A stretch of DNA of 64,000 nt from Bacteroidetes bacterium UBA1941 (GTDB lineage: Bacteria; Bacteroidota; Bacteroidia; Chitinophagales; LD1): the NCBI GenBank assembly GCA_002336805.1, contig DDEZ01000003.1:1-64000 (forward strand), read 5' to 3'. Under the pieces are notes generated by a model, which saw only the letters and a list, made by a program, of their open reading frames with translations, had not been told where the DNA came from and did not search any database. The position numbers and the translations under genes were made by a program. Below, one piece after another: positions 41,206 to 50,088 of the stretch; the stretch's first letter is position 1, and each line of letters begins with the position of its first letter.

Positions 41206-42093
41206 ATGTCTCCGCACATCCAGTCATTTTTAAACTATATACAGTATGAACGCCGCTACTCGCGCCATACCATAGAGGCCTATCAGAATGACCTGGAGCA
41301 GCTCTACTACTACCTCAAGACTGAATACCAGAAGGAGGAGATCGAGCTGGCTACGCACCTTGAGATCAGATCCTGGGTGGTGAGCATGATGGAGGCTGAG
41401 ACCAGTCCCCGCAGCATCAATAGGAAACTCTCTACGCTAAAGTCTTTCTTCAAGTTTCTGATGCGAAAGGATGTAGTGAAAAAGAGCCCGCTGGCCAAGG
41501 TGCTCGCACCCAAGACAGCGAAGCGCCTGCCGGTATTTGTAGAAAAGAATGGCATAGACAAGCTGATGAAGGAGGTCGTCTTTCCCGAAGGATTTGAAGG
41601 CGCACGTGACCGTATCATCCTGGAGCTGCTGTACGGTACCGGCATGAGGCGCTCGGAGCTGCTGGGCCTGCGCGAGACAGACATAGACTCCTACCACTCT
41701 CAGGTGAAAGTACTGGGCAAGGGCAATAAAGAGCGCATCATACCGATACAGCCCGAGCTATGTAATGCAGTACGCGAGTACATAGCTATCAAGAATGCTG
41801 CTATAGCGCACCCATCGCCCTTCCTGTTTGTAGATAGCGAGGGCAGGCAGCTGGCCGCCAGCAGGGTATACCAGACTGTCAAGAAATACCTGAACCTCGT
41901 GACTACCGTGGATAAGAAGAGTCCCCATGTCCTGCGCCACACATTTGCCACGCACCTGATGAATAATGGTGCCGATATCAATGCCGTAAAGGAACTGCTG
42001 GGCCATGCCAGCCTGGCCGCCACGCAGGTCTATACGCACAATACGATAGAGAAACTCAAGAATATCTACAAACAGGCCCATCCTAAGGCCTAA
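41206..42093 (+). CDS. Tyrosine recombinase, XerC/XerD type
   Basis: Site-specific recombinase that resolves chromosome dimers at dif. 295 aa from the ATG at 41206 (MSPHIQSFLNYIQ); a TTG six codons upstream is less likely. The N-terminal SAM-like domain (about 1-90) precedes the catalytic domain with Arg148 (GTGMRRSELLGL), Lys172 (VLGKGNKERIIP), His241 and Arg244 (HVLRHTFATHL), His267 (LLGHASL) and nucleophile Tyr276 (TQVYTHNT). All are intact. No integrase-type N-terminal Arm-binding domain is present, so it is a housekeeping Xer and not a prophage integrase. XerC versus XerD cannot be separated by eye. Confidence 0.93.
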   Translation: MSPHIQSFLNYIQYERRYSRHTIEAYQNDLEQLYYYLKTEYQKEEIELATHLEIRSWVVSMMEAETSPRSINRKLSTLKSFFKFLMRKDVVKKSPLAKVLAPKTAKRLPVFVEKNGIDKLMKEVVFPEGFEGARDRIILELLYGTGMRRSELLGLRETDIDSYHSQVKVLGKGNKERIIPIQPELCNAVREYIAIKNAAIAHPSPFLFVDSEGRQLAASRVYQTVKKYLNLVTTVDKKSPHVLRHTFATHLMNNGADINAVKELLGHASLAATQVYTHNTIEKLKNIYKQAHPKA

Positions 42094-42168
42094 TACCCTG
42101 TACCGGTGCGGGTTGCAGCTTTATCCACAGCGTGGGCAGTTTAGCTAATTCGTTGGCTTATCACAAGT

Positions 42169-42176
42169 TATATTTG
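42169..42176 (+). promoter_or_regulatory. Bacteroidetes -7 box for the hybrid kinase gene
   Basis: TATATTTG, exact TAnnTTTG, 48 bases before the ATG at 42225. A TTGG at 42153-42156 is closer than the ideal 19-base spacing. Confidence 0.5.
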
Positions 42177-42224
42177 ACAAAAGCCGGTAGAGCGTATATA
42201 TTGCCCGGATAGTCTGTCTCCCCC

Positions 42225-43943
42225 ATGGCGGAAACATATCACATACTCCTGATAGAGAAGGACAAGAGTGTAGCCGATGAGGTTCGCAGGTATCTGCGCG
42301 CATCTGGCGAGGTAGACTTTGCCGTAGATATACGCCATGACCTGACGCAGGGGCAGACATCTATAGCGCTCACTCCACCTGATGCGGTGCTGATAGATGC
42401 CACTTTTGTAGACGGAGACGGCGTCTTTGCGCAGATGCGCATGGCCCTGCAGTCGCGCCAGATACCACTGCTGGTGCTATCTACTACCAATGGAGAAGAG
42501 CTGCGCGATAAGGTACAGATGGCAGGAGCCACCGACTACCTGCTCAAAAATAAGCTCAACTATTTCTACCTGCCCCGCGCCGTAGTATCTGCCATCAAAG
42601 CGAATGCCGCCACTGCAGGCTCCGAGTCTGGTGCCACAGGTGACATGCACCGCAGTCTGCTGGACAGGATAGCGGAGGCTATACTCGTGGCCAATAGCAG
42701 TGGAGACGTGATCTATATCAACCGCGCCGGCCGCCGCCTCATGTCAGACGGAGAGGTGGTAGCCCTGCTCAGGAGATTTATGAGCCAGGGAGCTATACAG
42801 AAGGAGACGAGCGCTACCATAGAGATACAATCCTGTACCTACGACCTGCGCATAGCACCACAAAAATGGGATGGTGCTGACGCCACCGTGATCCGGCTGG
42901 CCAGGAACGCCGCTGCGGCCAGCCTCTCGCTACAGGAGAAGACAACACTACTCACCGACCTCATACATGCATGCAGCCTGCCATTTGTACTACTGGTCAA
43001 TGACCGGATACAGGCTGCGAATGACTCCTTTGTACAGCTGATCAAGGCAGATCGCGGTACGCTGAAAGGGGATATGCTGGAGGCATATATCACTACTGAC
43101 GGTGGCGAGCATATCAATCTGCTCACTCCCTCGCGGCCTGATATGGTCAGGGCCATACGCGGTGCCAGGCTGACCGCCCCGCTGGAGTTGCTACGCAAGA
43201 CCGTAACAGCGGGAGATGACATCATCACCATGTGCAGCCTGGCAGCACCCGGGCAGGATACTACCCAGCTGCTCAGCCCGCACCGCCTCATGGAGATAGC
43301 CTCTCACGACCTGCGCGAACCCGTACGCACCTCGGTGAGCTATCTGCAGCTACTCACAGATGGACTGAAGAAGGGCGCGGACAATAAAAAGCTGCTCGGC
43401 TATGCTGAGACCATCACAGACGAGATACAGCGTGCAGAGCGCATGCTGGCAGATATGAAGCTGCTCATGAATATGAGCGACCGTGTGGTACGCCCTGTAC
43501 GTGTCAATATGATGAACCAGATACAAGAGGTGCTGAAGCAGCTGAAGCCGGTGATAGACGCCTCAGACGCTATGGTCAATGTATCAGAGATGCCTACTGT
43601 CAAAGCCGATGCAGATGATGTACGCAAACTGCTTTATCACCTGATAGATAACGCATTGAAGTTTCAGAAGAAGGATAAGCGGCCATATGTGGAGATACTG
43701 GCCCGCCGGGAGGGCGCAGAGTGGCAGTTTTGCGTGAAGGATAATGGTATCGGTGTGGATGCCAAGTACCATCAGGCCATCTTTGAGCCATTCCGCAAGC
43801 TAAATAGGGTAGATGAATATACCGGGGCGGGCAATGGCCTGGCCATCTGCAAGAACGTGGCCGAGGCTAACCACGGCCGTATATGGGTAGAGAGCCATGA
43901 GGGCTTTGGCAGCAGTTTCTACTTTACGCTGCCTGCAGAATAG
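42225..43943 (+). CDS. Soluble hybrid sensor histidine kinase (REC-PAS-like-HisKA-HATPase)
   Basis: 572 aa, no membrane segment or signal peptide. An N-terminal receiver domain has phospho-acceptor Asp58 (AVLIDATF) and Lys108 (DYLLKNK). The middle (about 143-345) has two PAS-like segments, judged from NSSGDVIYINRAGRRL and SLPFVLLVNDRIQAANDSFVQL. HisKA has His361 (IASHDLREPVRTSVSYLQLL). HATPase has N box LIDNALKFQ, G1 DNGIGVD, F box FEPFRKL and G2 GAGNGLAICK. The receiver-first order means it likely takes phosphoryl groups from another kinase and relays a cytosolic signal. No response regulator gene is adjacent. Confidence 0.92.
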   Translation: MAETYHILLIEKDKSVADEVRRYLRASGEVDFAVDIRHDLTQGQTSIALTPPDAVLIDATFVDGDGVFAQMRMALQSRQIPLLVLSTTNGEELRDKVQMAGATDYLLKNKLNYFYLPRAVVSAIKANAATAGSESGATGDMHRSLLDRIAEAILVANSSGDVIYINRAGRRLMSDGEVVALLRRFMSQGAIQKETSATIEIQSCTYDLRIAPQKWDGADATVIRLARNAAAASLSLQEKTTLLTDLIHACSLPFVLLVNDRIQAANDSFVQLIKADRGTLKGDMLEAYITTDGGEHINLLTPSRPDMVRAIRGARLTAPLELLRKTVTAGDDIITMCSLAAPGQDTTQLLSPHRLMEIASHDLREPVRTSVSYLQLLTDGLKKGADNKKLLGYAETITDEIQRAERMLADMKLLMNMSDRVVRPVRVNMMNQIQEVLKQLKPVIDASDAMVNVSEMPTVKADADDVRKLLYHLIDNALKFQKKDKRPYVEILARREGAEWQFCVKDNGIGVDAKYHQAIFEPFRKLNRVDEYTGAGNGLAICKNVAEANHGRIWVESHEGFGSSFYFTLPAE

Positions 43944-44020
43944 TAGCCGTATGCAGTATCTGCGCGATCCGCATTTCCATATTCAGGGCATAAATCATAT
44001 TTTGCGTCTTTCTGAGGAAT

Positions 44021-44893
44021 ATGAAAGAAACCACGAAACCCCACCCGGAGATGGATTTTGACCCACCATCGCGGGATTTTGCCAAGCAATTCATCAAACC
44101 ATTCAAGCGGTATTTCACGCCGGAGTTTCACGGCATAGATGAGATAGATGCTACGCGTCCGGCCCTCTTTGTGTCAAATCATGCTGTGATCGGAGTGCTG
44201 GATGGTTATCCTTTTGCCATAGAGCTTTATATACAGAAAGGGATCTTCCTGCGCGCACTGGCTGACCGCCGCCATTTTCAGATACCACTGTGGAGAGATC
44301 TGCTGGAGAAAAGGCTCGGTGCGCTGGAGGCCTCACGCGCCAACTGTGGCAAAGTGATGGAGCGTGGAGAGAGCTTGCTGGTTTTTCCCGGAGGGACACG
44401 TGAGGTCTGCAAGAAGAAGGGAGAGGCCTATGAGCTCAAGTGGCAGGACCGCACAGGATTTGTGCGCATGGCCATGCAGTATGGATATGATATCATCCCT
44501 GTAGCCGCAGTAGGAGCAGAGGACGCCTATGACGTGGTCAAAGATTCCAACGATATACTGGAAAACTCATGGGCCGGCAAGCTGCTCAAGCAGACAGGCC
44601 TGGCGCATTCTATATTCAAAGACGGCGAGCTCCTGCCACCATTTGTGCGAGGCTTTGGCAATACGATACTCCCTAAGCCGGTCAAGCTCTATTTCAGCTT
44701 TGGCAAAAGGATATCTACCAAAAAATATAAATCCCTGTATGAAGATGCAGAAACGCAGGAGCTGATCAAAAGCAAAGTAGAACTGGCACTGCTCAAGCAA
44801 TTCAAGCAGCTCTTTGACATACGGGAGAATGATAAGGGTAATAATGTAGTAAAGCGCTTCATGGATGTGGTCCTCAGCAAGGACAGCGATTAA
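44021..44893 (+). CDS. Lysophospholipid/glycerolipid acyltransferase (PlsC-like)
   Basis: 290 aa. Acyltransferase motifs: FVSNHAVIGVLDGYPF (block I, His-Asp spacing longer than the canonical HX4D), a Leu/Arg-rich second block (FLRALADRRHFQIPLWRDLLEKRLGA), and FPGGTREVCKKKGE (block III, the FPGG form of TMEM68/plant-PES-like relatives). IIPVAAVGAEDAY is block IV. It transfers an acyl group to a lysophospholipid or diacylglycerol-type acceptor at the inner-membrane surface. Its 3' end overlaps the start of the next gene, so the two are probably coupled. Confidence 0.85.
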   Translation: MKETTKPHPEMDFDPPSRDFAKQFIKPFKRYFTPEFHGIDEIDATRPALFVSNHAVIGVLDGYPFAIELYIQKGIFLRALADRRHFQIPLWRDLLEKRLGALEASRANCGKVMERGESLLVFPGGTREVCKKKGEAYELKWQDRTGFVRMAMQYGYDIIPVAAVGAEDAYDVVKDSNDILENSWAGKLLKQTGLAHSIFKDGELLPPFVRGFGNTILPKPVKLYFSFGKRISTKKYKSLYEDAETQELIKSKVELALLKQFKQLFDIRENDKGNNVVKRFMDVVLSKDSD

Positions 44894-46379
44894 AATTTTG
44901 GATTTGGACAAGTTTTCGTTTTTATACCGGCATGCGCAGGTCAGGATATTAGTACTCTGCGCCATCATAGCCATAGTGATCTCATGGGTGCGTACTGCTG
45001 CGGCAGGCAGCATCATGGTAGACTATCATCGTATAGAGGGTGTGCCCCTCTGGACCGCCTATCTCGGGCTGCTCACATGCTGTGGACTGGGTAGCTATAG
45101 TCTCTACCGCCTGTGGCGGCAAAATGAGATCACCACCACCCAAGTGCGTATCACCGCCTATGTACTGATAGCTATCTACTCTGCTATGCTGCCCATGATC
45201 AGCAATGACCTCTTTTCACTGCTGGCCTATGGTGACGCTGCCAATAGGGGAGTAGATGTTTATACTGACGTCGCGTCGCTGAGGATATCTACCTTCTTTG
45301 TGTATGTGAGTCCGCTGTGGCGGCTCGCTCCGTGCGTGTATGGACCTGTGTGCCTCACTACATCTCGCCTGGCTGGCATGGTGGCAGGCGGCAATATCTA
45401 TATAGCCATATTAGCCTATAAAGTACTCGCTTTTGCATGGGCGGTAGTATTTGTAGAGTGTATGGTGCGGATAGCCGGTATCCTGAAACTGAGCGGTCGT
45501 ATTCTGGCTCTGGTACTGCTCAATCCTCTCTTCCTGATACAAGGGATAGGTCAGCTACACTGTGACGCTATAGCCATAGCGCTGGTGGCAGCCATGACTT
45601 TCTTTGCACTATCACGCAGGTGGTACGTTGCATTTGTGTTTGCCGGTCTGGCCATAGTGGCCAAGATGAGCTACGTGCTCATGTTGCCTTTCCTGGTGGG
45701 TGTTTTATATATCTATAAGGATAGCTGGCGGCAGCTGATCATACAAGTACTGGCTGGCACCGGTATCGTGGCAGCTACTGTAGCGCTGGTGTACCTGCCT
45801 TACTTTAGCTCTATCAAAACAGTGGCAGTGCCTTTTGATTTTCTCACATCTCAAAAGCCTGCAAAATCTGCGGCAGAAGTGATCGGAGATGTGATCTACT
45901 TTGCGCCCGGCGTGATACTCGGTGAGAATGCAGAGCTGCACGATAGCATCAAGCGGACCTCTGGACTGCTGGATGGCCAGCTCAGGATATGGCTGGCAGT
46001 GCAGCAGGTACTCAAGGTCTTTGCCCTGCTGATGAGCCTGGTGCTACTCACACGGTTCTGGATGGGGTCCCGCTCCCTGGCTGCGTGGTGCAGGACCTAT
46101 GTCAGGCTGCTGCTGTTATTCCTGCTGTTCTTCTCGCATGTGTTTTACCCATGGTATCTGCTATTCATCATACCGCTGCTCATCTATGAGGCAGATAGCA
46201 GATTCATAGGCTGGCTGCTCGCCATGCTGGCGCTGGCTATCATGCAGGATGCGATGACCTTTGCCAGTCATGAGTCGGTGCTCTATTACTGCATCCTCAT
46301 TATGACATTTGCCAGCGTGCTGTCTTTCTTCCTGATGTTTCGTACGGTATACTTCCGCTCGCACCTGCCGGCGGAGTAG
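44865..46379 (+). CDS. GT-C membrane glycosyltransferase (polyprenol-phosphate sugar type)
   Basis: Up to 504 aa with about 11-13 membrane segments. The first periplasmic loop carries the acidic pair expected for lipid-phosphate-sugar-dependent enzymes, SNDLFSLLAYGDAANRGVDVYTD (Asp near 107), as in MptA/MptB-like and GT87-like mannosyltransferases. The ATG at 44865 overlaps the acyltransferase gene by 29 bases; a TTG at 44898 after that stop would lose only 11 residues. It ends three bases from the convergent GT39-like stop. Probable role: adding mannose or another sugar to an envelope lipid or glycan on the periplasmic face. Confidence 0.8.
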   Translation: MWSSARTAIKILDLDKFSFLYRHAQVRILVLCAIIAIVISWVRTAAAGSIMVDYHRIEGVPLWTAYLGLLTCCGLGSYSLYRLWRQNEITTTQVRITAYVLIAIYSAMLPMISNDLFSLLAYGDAANRGVDVYTDVASLRISTFFVYVSPLWRLAPCVYGPVCLTTSRLAGMVAGGNIYIAILAYKVLAFAWAVVFVECMVRIAGILKLSGRILALVLLNPLFLIQGIGQLHCDAIAIALVAAMTFFALSRRWYVAFVFAGLAIVAKMSYVLMLPFLVGVLYIYKDSWRQLIIQVLAGTGIVAATVALVYLPYFSSIKTVAVPFDFLTSQKPAKSAAEVIGDVIYFAPGVILGENAELHDSIKRTSGLLDGQLRIWLAVQQVLKVFALLMSLVLLTRFWMGSRSLAAWCRTYVRLLLLFLLFFSHVFYPWYLLFIIPLLIYEADSRFIGWLLAMLALAIMQDAMTFASHESVLYYCILIMTFASVLSFFLMFRTVYFRSHLPAE

Positions 46380-46382
46380 GCG

Positions 46383-47957
46383 TTACTTTCTGATATAAAA
46401 CTCCATACGGGCTGAGCGCAGCCACGCCGTATCAGTGAGCATCGCTCCTTTGTACCAGGTGCCTTTGCTGGCCTCATCGCTATAGCTCAGCACTGCAGTC
46501 AGTGTATACCTGCCCCTGCGCTGCTCCCACCAGTGGTCCAGGTGGTCCAGCATAGTGGAGTCATATACCATCAGGTTCGCATTGGAGTGAATAAAGACGT
46601 GCGGATCTGCAGCCTCTATCTGATGGATAAATGTATCCACCATGACCGCTGCATATTGATGGTTTTCCAGCATCGGATAGTTATAGAGAAATGGCGACGC
46701 AGCATGGACGCCTGCGTAGTAGTATAGCTGCGGCTCATTAGAGAACATACCGACCTTCTCTCCCGGATGAGTCACGGTTTTCAGGTAGTCTGCCGCATCG
46801 TGCATGAGAGTAAAGGGCTGGTCAGGATAGTGCCGATGATAGACAGCATCGGGACTCTTCCCGAAATTGAAAGGAAGGAAAAAGGCCAGAAAGGCTGCAA
46901 TGACAGTAGCGGACATGTACGCCTGGAGCCGGCTACGGTGAGCACAATAAACACCGGCAGTGTGCAGCAGCGTGGCAAAAAGAAAACCCACCGCAGGGAA
47001 CAGTAGCATAAAATAATGCCTCCTGAAAATAAAGCCGGGGCAGACAGCCATAAAACTGAGCAGGAAAAATAAGAGAGCCACGTACCGGTATCTGGTAGGG
47101 CGCCATGCCATCCATATCATAGCGATGATGGAGAGTGAGAGGAAGTACTGGTCAGCAATGCGGGATAGCAGGTTGAGCAGGCTTTGCAGGGCAGTATTGG
47201 AGTGGGCTGCGTAGGCGCTGCCATAGAGTACTGTCAGGTAGTAGAAGCTGTCATAAGCATGGCGTATATGCAGGTACCATATCAGGCAGCATAGGGGAGT
47301 GGCCAGGCCCGCCAGAAGCAGGATGGCCTGACCGGCTGTGCGCAGCAGGTGGGTGCGGTGGATACCCGCCAGCGCGATCATGGTGAGGATAAAAAGACCG
47401 TAGAATAGCGCATGCTGCTTCATGAGGATAGCAATGCCTATCAGTAGCCCGGAGACCAGCATGCCTGCTATCGTGCCCCGCTGAACGCTGCGCAGGCCCA
47501 GGTATATGCCCGGCATGGCAAATAGCAATACAAAGTGCTCAGCATTGGCCAGCAGGCCCTCATTGTACATCGTGCTCATCAGTAGCAGAAATACATTAGT
47601 GCCAAATGCTGCGGCGAGCTGATCCAGGTATAGCCATATGATGCGATGTAGGAAGAAGGCGCTCACGAGGCCAAAGAACATCGTAGCCAGCCGGATAGGC
47701 ACCTCTCCGTCACCAAAGGCATAACTCACCAGCGCATACATATAATACGTGCCGGGTAGCTTCATATTATAGGTATCCAGATAGGGAGTGCCGCCGCTGA
47801 GTATCACTGCACCCGAGTAGGCATACTCACCCTCGTCGCGCTCAAATGGCTGTGAGGCAAAGATCACCTTGCTACCGGTAAAGAAAAGAATGCCCGTGAG
47901 CAGTATGGCCCATGTGAGTAGCGTTTTGCGTAGATCGGATCGCAATGGTGATAGCAT
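46383..47957 (-). CDS. GT39/ArnT-like membrane glycosyltransferase
   Basis: 524 aa from the ATG at 47957 (MLSPLRSD); a TTG three codons upstream is possible. About 11-12 membrane segments. The first extracytoplasmic loop has QPFERDEGEYAYSG, the Asp-Glu signature of PMT/ArnT enzymes, and GGTPYLDTYNMKLPGTYYMYAL follows. The soluble C-terminal part (about 395-520) is periplasmic. It uses a polyprenyl-phosphate sugar donor; the acceptor (protein, lipid A or glycolipid) is not shown. It follows the GT22-like gene by 46 bases on the same strand. Confidence 0.82.
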   Translation of the reverse strand: MLSPLRSDLRKTLLTWAILLTGILFFTGSKVIFASQPFERDEGEYAYSGAVILSGGTPYLDTYNMKLPGTYYMYALVSYAFGDGEVPIRLATMFFGLVSAFFLHRIIWLYLDQLAAAFGTNVFLLLMSTMYNEGLLANAEHFVLLFAMPGIYLGLRSVQRGTIAGMLVSGLLIGIAILMKQHALFYGLFILTMIALAGIHRTHLLRTAGQAILLLAGLATPLCCLIWYLHIRHAYDSFYYLTVLYGSAYAAHSNTALQSLLNLLSRIADQYFLSLSIIAMIWMAWRPTRYRYVALLFFLLSFMAVCPGFIFRRHYFMLLFPAVGFLFATLLHTAGVYCAHRSRLQAYMSATVIAAFLAFFLPFNFGKSPDAVYHRHYPDQPFTLMHDAADYLKTVTHPGEKVGMFSNEPQLYYYAGVHAASPFLYNYPMLENHQYAAVMVDTFIHQIEAADPHVFIHSNANLMVYDSTMLDHLDHWWEQRRGRYTLTAVLSYSDEASKGTWYKGAMLTDTAWLRSARMEFYIRK

Positions 47958-48003
47958 CGGGCGCAAAATAAATAAACGGCGGCATAAGCGCCCGGCTTCT
48001 TTG

Positions 48004-49515
48004 TCAGCGGGCAGCCGTGCCCTTACTGATCAGGTAGTAGTTATTGGACGATATCTGCCTGTATGGCTCAGCGCCCAGCATCCTGTGGCTGGCAGTACTG
48101 CCAGGCCATGTCTGGTAGAGGATAGTGCCAGGCCTGCTGCCCCATTCCTCTTCACTGGCAGATACCAGCGTGAGAGTGTCACCTCCATGCGTGGGGATCT
48201 CTTGCAGGCTGGCTACTACGGCCTCATGTACATTGCTATCACGTACGTACTCCGGGTAGAGGTCCTTGGGGATAGTGGCCTTGGGCAGCACAAATGGGCT
48301 ATGCGTGATGTCTGTCTCATACAGCATGACAGGATGCGTCAGAGCCTGCTCGTGTACCGCCTGCATCAGTATCTTCTGGTCAAAGCGCAGGTCCGCCAGG
48401 ATCACAAACAGCAGGAGCGCCACCAGATCGCCTATGGCGATACCCCACTTGGCCACAGATAGTAGCGGCCTTGGCATAAGCCACGAGCGCGCTCTCCAGC
48501 CCTGCCAGGCCAGGATGGCCAGCAGCGGGAGAAAGGAGATGATGGGGTAGAAAAAGCGCCATTCCTTGTGCGGTATCAGTATATGCAGCACCAGAAATGG
48601 TAGCAGTGCCCAGGTATAGATACTGCGTGACTGAGTGATAAAGGCCACCGGCAGCGCTATGAGCACCAGTATGCCGATGGGAGGCGTCAGCATCATGAGG
48701 CAATGCTCAGGGAAAAAGTAAATGGGCTGATCGCCAAAGTCTGCATGCTTGTGTATAAAGGCTGCATCAAAGTACCTCCATGGCACAAACACCCACTCAC
48801 CATATAGCCAGTGGTCTGCCAGTGTGCCGAGCGCCAGTACTAGTGCTCCGCCGGAGATGAGGTAGAGTAAGAGTTTCCTTTCCCTGCCGATAGTGAATAG
48901 CCATGCTACAATACCCGCAGATATCACAGCCGTCTGAAAGCGAAACAGGAAGGCCAGCCCCAGTAGCAGCCCCGCTAAGAAAAAACTAACGGCAGATTTG
49001 AGTCTATTGCCTTCGTACTGCCATACCAATATGGATATAGCTATCATGACCATACAGGCAGACCATGTCTCAGAGGAGAAGTGTACGCCATAGACATACG
49101 GATACCAGAATAGGAAACTGGCTATGATAAAGGTACGCCGGTACTGCGCCCGTACATAGGGCAGTGCGGTGATGCAAAGCAAGGCAGCAGCAAATAGTGA
49201 CAAAAAGGCTGATAACACCCGCAACAGGAATAGCTGGCTGTAATGGTCTGTGATATGAGCAGCGCCAAAAGTCTTCAATAAAGTATAACAGAGCAGGGGC
49301 TGTGTACCAGGCCGGATCTGCTCTGCAAACTCCCAGGCCAGCTGATCGGCATGCGTGATACCCATTTTATATGAGGCAAACTCTACTATCTGATAGTGCT
49401 CGTCAGGGTGGAGGTAGATGGCACTATGCCATGCAGACACCATATACAGCGCCAGGGATATAGCCAGGCAGAGGAGCAGCAGACGACGATGTGGCGCGAT
49501 GATGGTTTCTATCAC
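48004..49515 (-). CDS. GT22-like (ALG9/PIG-B type) membrane mannosyltransferase
   Basis: 503 aa, about 10-12 membrane segments, GTG start. HPDEHYQIVEF (about 36-46) in the first loop is the HPDE motif of GT22 enzymes, and HKEWRFFYPIISFLPLL (about 313-329) matches their HKE-RF-P motif, so the family is fairly certain. In eukaryotes the family adds mannose from dolichol-phosphate mannose to lipid-linked glycans or GPI; bacterial relatives are little studied. Operon: four bases after the secreted-protein gene and 46 bases before the GT39-like gene. Confidence 0.82.
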   Translation of the reverse strand: MIETIIAPHRRLLLLCLAISLALYMVSAWHSAIYLHPDEHYQIVEFASYKMGITHADQLAWEFAEQIRPGTQPLLCYTLLKTFGAAHITDHYSQLFLLRVLSAFLSLFAAALLCITALPYVRAQYRRTFIIASFLFWYPYVYGVHFSSETWSACMVMIAISILVWQYEGNRLKSAVSFFLAGLLLGLAFLFRFQTAVISAGIVAWLFTIGRERKLLLYLISGGALVLALGTLADHWLYGEWVFVPWRYFDAAFIHKHADFGDQPIYFFPEHCLMMLTPPIGILVLIALPVAFITQSRSIYTWALLPFLVLHILIPHKEWRFFYPIISFLPLLAILAWQGWRARSWLMPRPLLSVAKWGIAIGDLVALLLFVILADLRFDQKILMQAVHEQALTHPVMLYETDITHSPFVLPKATIPKDLYPEYVRDSNVHEAVVASLQEIPTHGGDTLTLVSASEEEWGSRPGTILYQTWPGSTASHRMLGAEPYRQISSNNYYLISKGTAAR

Positions 49516-49519
49516 GCGG

Positions 49520-50026
49520 CTAATATATGGTTATTCTCACATGATAGCCGGTGCCAAAGGCGGAGTCCTTTTGGATGCTGACACGCACTGTGGTTTCATC
49601 TTCACCGTTTGTGATGAAATAGTCTTTGACGTCGATGGTCGTGTCACGGTTGGCTATGCGGGCCGTATCCCAGCCCTCCAGGCAGTGCTGAAAACGTATG
49701 GCCCACTGATCCATGGCAGCCACAGCATGCCGCTGATCGCCATGTGTACTCTGCAGGTCCGAGAGGTAGGTCATTTTTCTATAGCGCCGCTGCATGGTCT
49801 CATGATCCGTAGCGGTGAGCCTGACATGCGGTGAGAAGGGAGCTATATCCGTGGTATCTGCAGATGGTGCGCCTACCGGTTCATACACCTGCGCCATACT
49901 GACACAGCGGATAATGTTATTCAGGCCATCGCACCATAGGGAGTCTTTCACGTGGCTTTGCGCACGGGCGGGAGCCATACACATGCAGAGCATCCCCATC
50001 AGGACGTATAAATGCCTGTACCTCAT
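49520..50026 (-). CDS. Secreted protein of unknown function, 168 aa
   Basis: 168 aa from the ATG at 50026, which starts the signal peptide (MRYRHLYVLMGMLCMCMAPARAQ); a GTG-type start further upstream is less likely. The mature region is mixed with Cys-containing patches (LWCDGLNNIIRCV), a helical MQRRYRKMTYLSDLQ stretch and a beta-rich end (ETTVRVSIQKDSAFGTGYHVRITIY). No family is recognised. It is the first gene of the minus-strand GT22/GT39 operon (four-base gap), so a role with that glycosylation system is possible. Confidence 0.7.
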   Translation of the reverse strand: MRYRHLYVLMGMLCMCMAPARAQSHVKDSLWCDGLNNIIRCVSMAQVYEPVGAPSADTTDIAPFSPHVRLTATDHETMQRRYRKMTYLSDLQSTHGDQRHAVAAMDQWAIRFQHCLEGWDTARIANRDTTIDVKDYFITNGEDETTVRVSIQKDSAFGTGYHVRITIY

Positions 50027-50088
50027 TGACTGGCAAATCTGCCAAAACCGCGCCACTACCACGCGCTAAAATTATCTAAATTCGTCAG

